Assembly (NCBI GenBank): GCA_956465555.1
Contig: OY101122.1
Span: 1-64,000, forward strand
DNA from: Nitzschia sp. pyKryTriq1
Lineage: Eukaryota > Bacillariophyta > Bacillariophyceae > Bacillariales > Bacillariaceae
DNA length: 64,000 nucleotides
Reading direction: 5' to 3'
The notes under the pieces were generated by a model. That model saw only the letters and a program-made list of their open reading frames with translations, did no database searches and was not told the DNA's origin. A program made the translations under genes and the position numbers. Below, piece after piece: positions 1 through 9,600 of this stretch (position 1 is the first letter of the stretch; every line of letters starts with the position of its first letter).

Positions 1-698
1 CCCAACCCCAACCCCAACCCCAACCCCAACCCCAACCCCAACCCCAACCCCAACCCCAACCCCAACCCCAACCCCAACCCCAACCCCAACCCCAACCCCA
101 ACCCCAACCCCAACCCCAACCCCAACCCCAACCCCAACCCCAACCCCAACCCCAACCCCAACCCCAACCCCAACCCCAACCCCAACCCCAACCCCAACCC
201 CAACCCCAACCCCAACCCCAACCCCAACCCCAACCCCAACCCCAACCCCAACCCCAACCCCAACCCCAACCCCAACCCCAACCCCAACCCCAACCCCAAC
301 CCCAACCCCAACCCCAACCCCAACCCCAACCCCAACCCCAACCCCAACCCCAACCCCAACCCCAACCCCAACCCCAACCCCAACCCCAACCCCAACCCCA
401 ACCCCAACCCCAACCCCAACCCCAACCCCAACCCCAACCCCAACCCCAACCCCAACCCCAACCCCAACCCCAACCCCAACCCCAACCCCAACCCCAACCC
501 CAACCCCAACCCCAACCCCAACCCCAACCCCAACCCCAACCCCAACCCCAACCCCAAACCCAACCCCAAACCCCAACCCCAACCCCAACCCCAACCCCAA
601 CCCCAACCCCAACCCCAACCCCAACCAACCCCAACCAACCCCAACCAACCCCAACCAACCCCAACCAACCCCAACCAACCCCAACCAACCCCAACCCC
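1..698. repeat. Telomere-like CCCCAA array (left chromosome end)
   Basis: The + strand is an almost perfect tandem array of the 6-mer CCCCAA, about 100 copies to base 624, with a few one-base irregularities near 555-590. From 619 to 688 the unit changes to the 10-mer CCCCAACCAA, seven times, and the array stops near 698. The C-rich strand running 5' to 3' inward from the left end is the orientation expected for a left telomere, and degenerate variants on the inner side are typical of telomere borders. The G-strand would be TTGGGG, the Tetrahymena-type repeat, not the TTAGGG usually reported for diatoms. The alternative is an internal satellite at a contig end. Confidence 0.85.
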
Positions 699-892
699 AG
701 AGGTTAATTACATATGCCCTGATCGCGCTGAACATATTCGTTGAAGTTGTCGTACCGCAGAATATGTTCCATGAGTGTGATAGTTCAACTTCAAGGAGAA
801 ACCGAGGTTGTATATGCCTCGCCATGTCATCGATACTAACTTCTTTGTGATGATGTCATCATTCTTACTACTGAGGAAAATCTAGAGGAGAA

Positions 893-1270
893 TTATTTTG
901 GTGTATCTGCACAAGTTGACAAAATAAACACTATACTATAGTTATTCTGCCTAGTTACTCCCAACATCATGGCTGTGATTGTGTTATTGTCGGATACCTT
1001 TCCTTTGGAGGTACAGTGCCGGACTGCCACTCCGTTCCATGTGATAACAACATCATTCCTCAAATTGCTGTATCGTCCAACAATGGGAGTAAACATCGGA
1101 ACATAATTGAATGCCGCCGGAATGTTGTCAGCAGGTGCTTGGCAAAGGAGACGGAGGATCGTTTCTCCTTTGAGTTCTTCCTTCGACTTTTTCATTTCAT
1201 CAAACAGAAACTTGCGTATCGCCAAGGAGTTGGCGGTGCCTTCCCACAACTCCTTTTTTTCCGAAAGCAT
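893..1270 (-). CDS. Hypothetical 125-aa subtelomeric open frame
   Basis: An ATG-started frame of 125 codons on the minus strand. The product begins MLSEKKELW, has a Lys/Glu-rich helical-looking first third and then mixed residues such as VITWNGVAVRHC. I recognise no domain, signal peptide or membrane segment. It lies less than 200 bp inside the telomere-like array and is divergent from another open frame starting near 1288. It may be a remnant of a subtelomeric gene or mobile element, or chance. Confidence 0.2.
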   Translation of the reverse strand: MLSEKKELWEGTANSLAIRKFLFDEMKKSKEELKGETILRLLCQAPADNIPAAFNYVPMFTPIVGRYSNLRNDVVITWNGVAVRHCTSKGKVSDNNTITAMMLGVTRQNNYSIVFILSTCADTPK

Positions 1271-1287
1271 GGCTAAGAAAACTTTGA

Positions 1288-1842
1288 GGCAATAAAAGCG
1301 GGGCCTACCGTGTCGATGGTCCTCGCTGGGTAGACTGCGAAGGGATTGGTCGAAAATCGTTGGCCTGCTTGGAGCACTCTCTCTACCCTCCTACTACGTC
1401 CGGTGGGAGCTCAGCAGCAAGCAATGGCCAAGTTGATGAAGAGGATGTCGCAGATGCTGATAGTGAGGGTGAGGATGAGGAAGATGGAGATGTCGATAGC
1501 GAGGATGAAGCTATGCAAGGCTGGGTTAGTGATCGAGGCACTGCTCTAGCAAGCATGGCCGAGCCAACCATTGCAGAAGGCCCTCTACAATACCTGTGCT
1601 TTGTGGATAAGCTTTCGACCAACTACAAAGAGGGGATGTGCTCATTTGAGACATCCCTCTGGCCAGACCCGACCAAGGCAGCATCTCACCACAAAGAACT
1701 TAAGAGAGGGTTTGCTTGGAATAAATGGGAAGAAAGCTCCATCAAAGACATGATGGAGGCGCAACAAAGAGACGATAAATATATAAAAATCACATACGAC
1801 TACCACTGCTACCGCACTCCTACAATACTACTGTACTACTAA
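1288..1842 (+). CDS. Open frame with acidic patch, possibly a gene remnant
   Basis: A stop-free frame without an early ATG. It reads through YRVDGPRWVDCEG, then a Glu/Asp-rich patch (DEEDVADADSEGEDEEDGD), then a more ordinary stretch with Trp and Cys. Normal-looking composition in the last third suggests formerly coding DNA, perhaps the 3' part of a gene or mobile-element protein whose 5' part is missing. No domain is recognised and no splice acceptor can be defended. Confidence 0.2.
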   Translation, partial: GNKSGAYRVDGPRWVDCEGIGRKSLACLEHSLYPPTTSGGSSAASNGQVDEEDVADADSEGEDEEDGDVDSEDEAMQGWVSDRGTALASMAEPTIAEGPLQYLCFVDKLSTNYKEGMCSFETSLWPDPTKAASHHKELKRGFAWNKWEESSIKDMMEAQQRDDKYIKITYDYHCYRTPTILLYY

Positions 1843-1932
1843 TGTACTGCTTCTTTTTCGGTTGTCGCACGCAGTGCACACTACTACTCCTCTGCTACTA
1901 CTACTATACCTTGTTGCTAACTCACTAATCCT

Positions 1933-1998
1933 ACTTACCCTTGTTCCTAATCCCACTTGCCCTTGTTCCTAATTCCACTTGCCCATGTTCCTATTCCC
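1933..1998. repeat. Three copies of a 22-bp tandem repeat
   Basis: Units beginning ACTTGCCC and containing TTGTTCCTA recur at about 1933, 1955 and 1977, a 22-bp period with a few substitutions. The tract continues into pyrimidine-rich sequence to about 2050. Confidence 0.6.
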
Positions 1999-2095
1999 AT
2001 TTTTCCATGTTTCCTTTTTCCAATTTCCGACTTCCGACTTCCAATTACCCAACCCCAAAGGGAACACACACAAACTCGGCATATTCGGAGGAGTT

Positions 2096-2231
2096 GGGAG
2101 TTATTGTGGGAAGAATGTCGGAAGAACAATTCCGAATATTCCGAACATTGACTTTTCAGCTGAACATATATATATACATGTATGTATATATTTACTACTC
2201 CCAAACGGATTTTCCGCGTCGTATCATTAGG
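2096..2231. repeat. 136-bp direct repeat, copy 1
   Basis: This segment starts GGGAGTTATTGTGGG and ends GTCGTATCATTAGG, and matches 2479-2614 over its full length with about three substitutions. Inside it are a GGAAGAACAATTCCGAA patch and an ATATATATACATGTATGTATAT palindrome-like core. Flanks of the two copies differ, so the borders are sharp. No obvious terminal inverted repeat or target duplication is seen. Confidence 0.85.
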
Positions 2232-2478
2232 CCGATGACCAACAGTTGGAAACCAACACCAAGACGAACATTATGTGGTAGAGACTCGTCTTTCAGAAGA
2301 GCAAGTGCATGACGATCATCATCATCATCATCATCATATCGATAGTTACCTGCTACTACTATATAATAGAGTACTGCTTTATTCTACTACTAGCAATAGG
2401 TCCGCTACTCTAGCCATGTTGATCCTCTAGTAGAGTAATATCTCAAGTCTACATTCGAATACTTGGCTGTATGGTGCC

Positions 2479-2614
2479 GGGAGTTATTGTGGGAAGAATG
2501 TCGGAAGAACAATTCCGAATACTCCGAACATTGACTTTTCAGCTGAACATATATATATACATGTATGTATATGTTTAGTACTCCCAAACGGATTTTCCGC
2601 GTCGTATCATTAGG
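2479..2614. repeat. 136-bp direct repeat, copy 2
   Basis: Second copy of the segment at 2096-2231, same orientation, 383 bp downstream, with about three substitutions in the 136 bases. The high identity suggests recent duplication or subtelomeric conversion. It ends 100 bp before the stop codon of the minus-strand gene that follows. Confidence 0.85.
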
Positions 2615-2713
2615 TCTTCCACCATTGATCAAGACCTATGTTGTACTTGATTTGCGGTCAAACAGGCTATACTGTATACGCACACGGCGACTCGACTCGA
2701 CTCGACTCGATTA

Positions 2714-4729
2714 TTACACGTCCCAGTTCCCTTGTCCCGATCCACCAACAAGATTGGTCGGCATGAGGACTGAGTTCCCCCCCTTGTGCGCCTTCTTGGT
2801 GGCCTTTTTGGTAGCGGCCGCGTCTCCATGATTCTCTTCCGCCGCAATGCCTGCCAGAATTGCATCCTCCAATGCGTGATCATCCGCTTCATCGGCAGCA
2901 GCATTGGTCTCGACCATGGAAGCGATCCGATCATAAAAATTAGATTGGTGCCGATCAGTGAGTTGCTGAGGATTGTATTCTGCTTCCTCGCTATGTTTGG
3001 ATTTTTCTTTTCCCGTGACGGCGCGAACTGTTCCCTTTACCACTTTCTTCGTTCCCTTCATGGTTAGCTTGGCACTCTTGGTCGTCGCCTTCATGGACCC
3101 CTTGACGACAGCTTTACTTGCACCAAAAGTCGTTTGAGCTACCCCCGTGGTTAACCCGGCTCCCATTTTTGCGGAAGCCATCTTCACAAAGTAGATATGA
3201 TAGTAGATAGTGTGAGTAGGTTTACGAGTGTGAGTAGGATTGTTTGTCTTTCCGTACCGGTACGACGGCCGTACGGCCAGCATGCAGCATCGTATTGTAC
3301 TTACCGTCAACTTGGTCGCCCCCTTGGCCATCTTTTTGGGATCCAAAGCAGTCTTGACGGTAGCCTTACCCACATCTTTGGATAAGTGCCCGAATCGTTT
3401 TGCCGCCAGCTTGGGATCATGAATAGCATTAACGGTCCCTTTCCCCAAGGATCGCATCCCCCCTCCAGTTTTGGTAGCCACCTTTTTGACTTGTTCCAGC
3501 AGCGTCTTTTTCGTTCGCATCGCCATTGGTTGATCGTCGTCGTCGCCCAAGTCGACACCATGACCGTCACCTTGTTGAGCAACATGATAGTCGTGCTCTT
3601 CTTGGCGTTCTCGTTCTTCGACAAATCGCTCCTTGACGTCTTGGGCCAACGTCATGATTTCATCCATCTTATTCTTTCGTCGTTCCAACCATTTTTCGTC
3701 ATGTTCCGTAGAAGTAATGTGGTCTTCGTCTGTCGGCTCCATCCCGTCGCCACTAAACAATTTGGCCGAATCGGTGGATTTGGATCGATTGGGTGGTGGT
3801 CGTCGATGGCGTTCCAAGACGGCCGTCAGTCCTGCTCCCTCCAAACCCGACTTTGTCCGTGTCGGGCGTGGGCGTGCTGGAGGACGATGTCGGGTACCGT
3901 CAGATGCAGAATTCAAATTCATACCAGAGCCCGAGCCCTCCAAGTCGCTTGCACTGTTATCCAAACCCAAACCCAATCCCCTATCGACACTATTTCTTCG
4001 TTGGAGGCCTCCGCCTCCAACGTCGCTCGATGTTGGATTGGCTCTGTAAAGCGCTTTCATACTCTCTCGGCGGGCGCTCATCAACGCATCACTTCGCGAC
4101 CGAGGTGGAGCGGCTCGAGTAGGTGGCGGGCCGCGACTACTCCTAGGAAGATCTCCACTTTTAATCCGAGAGACTCCTCGTTGGGGACCGTCGTCGCCGC
4201 TACCACCAGTATTAGTATTTTGTTGTTGGGCTGCTTTGAAATCCATCCGCCGTTCTGATATACCTCTAGTCAAGCCGCCTCCTCGTCGCAGAGGACGTTT
4301 TCGCAACGCGTCTGCAGCATCCGGTGTTCCCGGTCCAGAGTCTCCACCGAAGTCATCGATGCTGTGATTATTCGAGCCGTTGAGGTGTTGCCCCCGAACG
4401 CCACTGCTGCTACTGCCGCCGCCGCCCCCTCCAAAATCGAACCAGGCATCGGTCGAGTCCATCAAAGCGCCACCGTGATCGCTTGTCGGATTTAGGGTGT
4501 TGCCGCTTTTCAATCCTCCACTGTTGGAAGCTCGAATCGATCGTTGCCTCGAGGGCATGCCTGGTCGACCACTACCTGCTGCTGGAGGCGCAATATTGAC
4601 ATTCGGTCGCATCGTGGCCAAGCTCGCACTCTTACTTCGCTGTGGCGCGCCTCGTGATGGCGTCGGCCGTTGACGGCGTTCCGGCTTTGGCTTGGAATCA
4701 TTGAGATCGACCAGGAATTCTTCCGCCAT
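2714..4729 (-). CDS. Disordered basic protein with amphipathic C-terminal repeats (one intron)
   Basis: I read two exons, 4729-3305 and 3181-2714, giving 630 aa. The ATG at 4729 starts MAEEFLVDLND. Residues 1 to about 330 are Ser/Arg/Gly/Pro-rich and disordered, with many R-S-K-S and R-T-K-S patches typical of basophilic kinase sites. A charged helix follows (WLERRKNKMDEIM). The last 200 residues carry repeated Lys/Thr/Gly/Ala motifs such as DPKLAAKRFG, DPKKMAKGATK and KGTKKVVKGT, resembling the 11-residue lipid-binding repeats of synuclein or perilipin. Membrane or lipid-droplet binding is only inference. No catalytic domain is seen, and the tail is acidic. Confidence 0.7.
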   Translation of the reverse strand: MAEEFLVDLNDSKPKPERRQRPTPSRGAPQRSKSASLATMRPNVNIAPPAAGSGRPGMPSRQRSIRASNSGGLKSGNTLNPTSDHGGALMDSTDAWFDFGGGGGGSSSSGVRGQHLNGSNNHSIDDFGGDSGPGTPDAADALRKRPLRRGGGLTRGISERRMDFKAAQQQNTNTGGSGDDGPQRGVSRIKSGDLPRSSRGPPPTRAAPPRSRSDALMSARRESMKALYRANPTSSDVGGGGLQRRNSVDRGLGLGLDNSASDLEGSGSGMNLNSASDGTRHRPPARPRPTRTKSGLEGAGLTAVLERHRRPPPNRSKSTDSAKLFSGDGMEPTDEDHITSTEHDEKWLERRKNKMDEIMTLAQDVKERFVEERERQEEHDYHVAQQGDGHGVDLGDDDDQPMAMRTKKTLLEQVKKVATKTGGGMRSLGKGTVNAIHDPKLAAKRFGHLSKDVGKATVKTALDPKKMAKGATKLTVSTIRCCMLAVRPSYRYGKTNNPTHTRKPTHTIYYHIYFVKMASAKMGAGLTTGVAQTTFGASKAVVKGSMKATTKSAKLTMKGTKKVVKGTVRAVTGKEKSKHSEEAEYNPQQLTDRHQSNFYDRIASMVETNAAADEADDHALEDAILAGIAAEENHGDAAATKKATKKAHKGGNSVLMPTNLVGGSGQGNWDV
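3182..3304 (-). other. Intron (123 nt) in frame with its gene
   Basis: On the minus strand a strong donor GTAAGTAC follows the codon ACG, and the acceptor TTTGTGAAG precedes ATGGCTTCC. The intron is phase 0, 123 nt long, divisible by three and free of stops, so retention would add 41 residues instead of truncating the protein. Its translation, with CC, RPSYRYG and YYHIY stretches, is unlike the Lys/Ala-rich flanks, which supports intron status. Confidence 0.7.
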
Positions 4730-5655
4730 GATATTGTTGTTGTTGCTAGTCGAGAGCGATTCGCAAATAACTTATTGGAGGGGCTCTTTTCTTCTACTGA
4801 TGTATTAACGATACGACCGCTCTACTAGTATCACTCAATGTTCGCCCTCCTTCCACTCCGAATGCAACCGAAGATCGATGCAGTACGGTTGGCAGATGAC
4901 TCTAGAGATTATGATGATGGTGGTGGTGGTGGTGGTGATTGTGAATTCAATCTCGATGATGATGACGAATGCGACAACACAAAATAATAATACAGAATAA
5001 GAATCATCATCGATCACAACATCGTTCTTTGTGTGGCGTGCATCATACTGTACAGTACTCGTACGTGGGTGCCGCTCGTGGCATGGTCATTTTCATCTGT
5101 GCCCTTTGCGCTTCCTTTCGAATGGCCGAAAATGACTGTCTGTCAGCCATCTCTAACAAAGATTCGCTATTCTCTCTTACTGTACAACTTACGATAGAAC
5201 CGCAACGGTACGAACAGGTTCGCTGTTCTCCTACGATACCCCTGCGGGACAGTATGATACAGTTTCGGCACGCGGGAAAGCAGTACAGGTAGCAGAGCGA
5301 GCGGGCCGCGGCGTGCATTATCATGCGTCTGCCCGTCGTCAAGTTGCTCATGTAAGGGTCGGCCGGCGCGGAGGATCATCCTACAGTACGCCAGCGAGCA
5401 TTGGATCATTGGCGCTACAGTACGAGCAAGGTACGAGTGCCGAGTATCCATGATATCTCGTCTCGTTATCCTTGGAATGATCGAAGAGTTTTCTCCCCCA
5501 TCGTCTATCGTCTCGACAGACTATTATCCATACTCCATTCCTACAGTAAGAATAATCTCCATCCTTACAGGAGTTTATTCACTTTAAGAAGTAGACTACC
5601 TGTACTGCTGCATCGATCGAACGATCGCCGAGATCGATATCCAAGTACCAGCATC
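4730..5655. other. Divergent intergenic region
   Basis: This 926-bp stretch lies between the starts of two divergent genes and so should hold both promoters. It contains a TGG/GAT-rich run at about 4914-4970. Short open frames here have no supporting features. No clear TATA box can be assigned. Confidence 0.5.
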
Positions 5656-6306
5656 ATGGCTTGTTTGTTTTGCTTCTCGAAGCAGCCGCTCTCGCAGTCC
5701 GAGATGACGGGCAAGTACGGCGGTGCCTTTGGTCAGTACGCCCAAAACTCGCAAACCTTTGACATTAGTCTCTGCCAAACACCGTGCAAGACTCCCTGTT
5801 GCTGGATCGCCAGCATGGCATGTTTGTGTCCGGCACAGATCCATTTGCGACACAAGGTCTTGAATCATGTATCGCCCGGGAGCGGCTGGAAGAATTACAT
5901 GTGTTGTCAAGGATATTTCGGTGGATGCTGCTGTCTCCAACCAGGACACATGTGCGACAAGTCCTGTCCCTTTTGCTGCATGACATTGGAAGCCTTTTGC
6001 TGTCCGGGATTGGCTGTATCCGCGTCGGCCAATGTCGTTCGAGGAGAATATCGACTGGGATTGGATGAAGATGACGTGCGTTTGATCCGATGCTCCAACT
6101 GTCTCCAGATCTGCAGTTGTTTGTTCTCGTGCGTTGCCATGTTTACGGAGTGCGAAGGAGACGATCAAATCGCCAGGATTTTCGATATCGTAGCGGATAT
6201 CGTCTTTTGCTGTGTCAGTGGATGCATGACCGCGCAAGTCTATCATGAAATCAATAAACGAGACAAGATGAATGCTCCTTCGAGGCAACGAATGGAGCGA
6301 TACTAA
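5656..6306 (+). CDS. Cysteine-rich protein of a conserved eukaryotic family, 216 aa
   Basis: The frame is open upstream, but the ATG at 5656 (MACLFCFSK) fits the conserved part of the protein. About 30 Cys occur in 216 residues, in CC, CxC and CCxxxC clusters, with a core HVSPGSGWKNYMCCQGYF and a later CLEAFCCPG-like segment (LEAFCCPGLAVSAS). Two weakly hydrophobic stretches, near residues 145-165 and 180-198, could be membrane-associated. From memory it resembles an uncharacterised Cys-rich family shared by plants, oomycetes and diatoms. PLAC8-like proteins are another Cys-rich comparison, but their motif is not clear here. Function is unknown. It is convergent with the next gene. Confidence 0.8.
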   Translation: MACLFCFSKQPLSQSEMTGKYGGAFGQYAQNSQTFDISLCQTPCKTPCCWIASMACLCPAQIHLRHKVLNHVSPGSGWKNYMCCQGYFGGCCCLQPGHMCDKSCPFCCMTLEAFCCPGLAVSASANVVRGEYRLGLDEDDVRLIRCSNCLQICSCLFSCVAMFTECEGDDQIARIFDIVADIVFCCVSGCMTAQVYHEINKRDKMNAPSRQRMERY

Positions 6307-6679
6307 CGCGACGCTCAATTGGATTGGCGAGAGTCGTTTAACACGTAGACCACGCACGAGTCTTCAGACATGTTGTTGTGACTTGTGACCGAATAGATCT
6401 TTCAAATGAGATTATAACACATGATTCAGAAGTAGTAGTAGTGTATTACCCAATGAAATATACAAGCATGATAGTGGAGATTTGGATCGAAACAGCTGAC
6501 AAGAAGTACAAGTAGTAAGTACTCTTTCAGTACAGTACCGGTAGCACATTGATCGCTAGCGACAGTAGTACGTAGCGTCGAGCTCGGACTAGGCATAGTT
6601 CTTTCTCTATGTTTTATTTTAACTGTGTGAGTGTAGTGCTTGTGCTTGCCTTTACTTTTTGTTGGCATCGTTGATAATA
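6307..6679. other. Convergent intergenic region
   Basis: These 373 bp between two convergent genes should hold both 3' ends. The sequence is AT-richer than the genes and includes scattered AGTAGTAG and TACAGTACCGGTAGC words. Nothing else is recognised. Confidence 0.4.
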
Positions 6680-9600
6680 TTAGTGTTCTTTCAATGCCGC
6701 CTGGAGTTCCAGAGCCCATGTGTGGCGATAGGCTTCTGCTTCCGTCATGGGAACGCTTTCTCCGACGGCAAAGGGAACTCCATGACACCATCCATCTTCG
6801 TCTTCGACAACGGTGATGCCATCGTGTACTGGTAGTGGTAAGGGAGTCGGGGGCTTTTTCCTCTCCTTCTTGGAGTGGCGTTTTACTGGACGTTCCTCGA
6901 CAAGACGAGAGGAGTCCATTGCGATAGGCGCTGCTGCTGGTTTTACCATCATGCCGACGGTATTATGCGCCGTCTCTTCTAGTAGGGATGAAGATCCAGT
7001 GGTTGTTGTCGCCGCAAGTTTTACAGCAAAGTAAAAGTAAACCATGGAGCCAAGGACGATCCATTGACAGATGGATGCAAATACTTGTCGTACGGAACTC
7101 TTCCTTCGGTATTCTTCCAACGAGACGTCCTCGTCAAACGGGATATCGCTCGTGTGTTCAAAGCTGCTACCAGTAGCATCGCTTGATTGCTCTGCTTCTT
7201 CGTCTTCTTCACTGATTTGATACAAGACTTGGTATTCGGAGATAGGACCCAATGGCTGGGCAATCTCGGGAGGAACATCCGAGACATCGGGCGTTCCATC
7301 GCTTCTAGAACTGTTGCGAGAACGCAATCCATCCGAGACGATGGATTCGGCCATGCTCAAGTCATGCGTACTGCTATCGTGATTCGAACCGGAATATCCC
7401 GAGACCATTGTACTGTCAGCCAGTGTTTGATCTTCGGAGTGGACCGAGACGGCATCTTCTTCGGCGTTGACGTTATATTCGGCAGGGGTCTCTTCTTCTC
7501 CTTCTTCGGGCAAATCTTCCAATGACTTGCAGTTTGTGGGAGAATCGACGCGTTGAAACGAGTCTTCCGACAACAAGACCATAGATCGCGAGGACTCGCT
7601 ATTGTCTCCTCGACGGAGGAACGAGCTGTCATTCATCGTGAAGCCCCTGCTTTCCAAAAAGGAGCTAACTAAAGCATCCATGTCTTGGCTGCCAGTAGAT
7701 GAGTTACCGGTGGCTATGGTGGGGATAAGCGGTGCCGTATCATCGTCCTCAAAACCAGCAGTGTCGTCGAAATCTTTGTTGGCGACGTTTTCTGACTCGT
7801 CCATTGCTCGAGTAGGAGATTCTTCTAACGAGAGAGTGGGATCGGGTTGCGGCTCGGCGTCATTCTTGTTGGACGACTCATCTTCGCCATACTCTTCGGC
7901 GTCCAGATAGCGGGTGTGGTGTGTGGTCACGGACTTGCAATCTGCATAGGGTGATTCGCACGAGCGGCTGCGTTGAGCATCCACAGACAGAGAAGCCTTG
8001 TCGGGAAGAGTAGGAACGACCAACTCTGTGTCCGTGTCATCTTCAATGTCGAGGTACTCCCCACCATCCTCGGCCTTATCGTCATCGTCATTCGTGTCAT
8101 CATCGACCAAACTTCCGCCATCCATACTGGTGCGTCCTTCACCATTTGAAGCCCAAACAGTTTGTCGAGGAGATGTCATGGAATTCTCACTGGCAGCCCA
8201 TACTGTGTGCCGAGGAGAGGCGGCAGAAATTTCACTCGCTGCCCAAACAACAGCGTAGTCTTCTTCTTCTTCTTCTTCTTCTTCATCATCGTCATCGTCA
8301 CCGGTTTGGTCATGGTCTTGTTCTACTTCCGTTTGCTGGACCTCTTCGACTTGGACATTCGATGATTCTTCTTGTACCTTGGCGGAAGTCGGCTCGTTTT
8401 CTTCTTGTCGGTCCTCGTCATGAATTTTGTCATACAGTCCGACGTACAGATTTCGAAGCTTGGTCGTTTCGTCCTCATAGATCTGGGGAGAACTATTTCC
8501 CTCGTAGCTCTTGGGAGAACTCATTCCCTCGTAGCTCTTGGGAGAACTCATTCCCTCTCCCTTGTTGCTGTGTTTCATTCGACGTCGCTGGAGTTCCATG
8601 AACATGGTTCGGCGATCCTGCTTGTTTCTGGCAGCGGCAGCAACCGAAGAGTAGATAGAGGCAACGGCTCCAATCGGCTCCCGTTTTGGCTGATGATGTT
8701 GACGTTCAAGCTGCAACTGCTCACGCTCTCTCCGAGACGGCATGTGCTGCTGTTGACGTTGTTGCTGCTGCTGCTGCTGCTGCTCCACAGAGCCACGGTG
8801 GGTCTTTTGGTCGGTCTGTTCACTTGGAACAGTAGTGGTCGGTTCCTTTCTCGGAGATCGGACGATGGTGGATTCACGTTCCTGTTCCTCTTTTTTGTCA
8901 TTCTTGGTCGAAGCAAGGCTGATCTTGGAAGTAGGTGAGCTTGGTTGGCTTCGACCACCAGTCACGCCATGACCACGGAACGCAAAGATGTTCTTGTCCT
9001 TGGGAGCAACAGCGGCTGGATCGTTTCCATAGTATGGATGGTGATTAGGAGTGTAGTACGTGGAGAGAGAATCAAACATATTTCTCATCTCTTCCATCAT
9101 GGAATCAGTGCGACGGTCCTCTCTCAATCCGACCACTTCTTGCATCTTGGCACCCAGAGTGGTCAAGGCTTCCTCAACGTTCCAAGCGCCGAACGGAAGA
9201 TTCATATCGTCGTGGGTCGTTGCCTCGTCAGAAAGGACTTCGGAGAGTTGCTTGTAGCTACTACCGCTATCCTTGTCGTTGCTCTTCTCAGTGGAATCAT
9301 GGTGAGTGAGATCATCGTGTGACTCGTTGGATTTGGCCAGCAAGTTTCGAGAATGCCGAAAGGCTTCGGGAGAAGTACGCCCTGGTCCAGTTATTTTGCA
9401 AATGGAAGATACCGATTGCTCGGCGATCATTTCGAGCTGTAGCAGACTCTTTTTGTTTTCGGTCTGATATCCACTGATACCACATGATTTCCAAACGCCA
9501 GTCACGAAGGAAGTACACTTTTGGGTGTATCCGATACAGGGATTTCCATTGGCATCTTTCCCGAGAAGTCGTGCACTCTGAATGAATTGCTGCATGCAGG

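Larger units (their letters stand above)
699..2713. other. Subtelomeric region, gene-poor
   Basis: This 2-kb stretch separates the telomere-like array from the first convincing gene. It holds two anonymous open frames, short tandem repeats, a 136-bp segment present twice, a CAT run at about 2312-2337 and a GACTC run at 2690-2710 just beyond the stop of the next gene. No complete gene with a recognisable domain is visible. Confidence 0.6.

Noticed and set aside
3386-4258. 290-codon plus-strand frame opposite the 671-codon minus frame
   Set aside because: Composition and lack of motifs mark it as an antisense shadow of a Ser/Arg-rich gene.
5596-6357. 253-codon minus-strand frame opposite the Cys-rich gene
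   Set aside because: The plus strand has the conserved Cys-rich pattern; the opposite frame has none.
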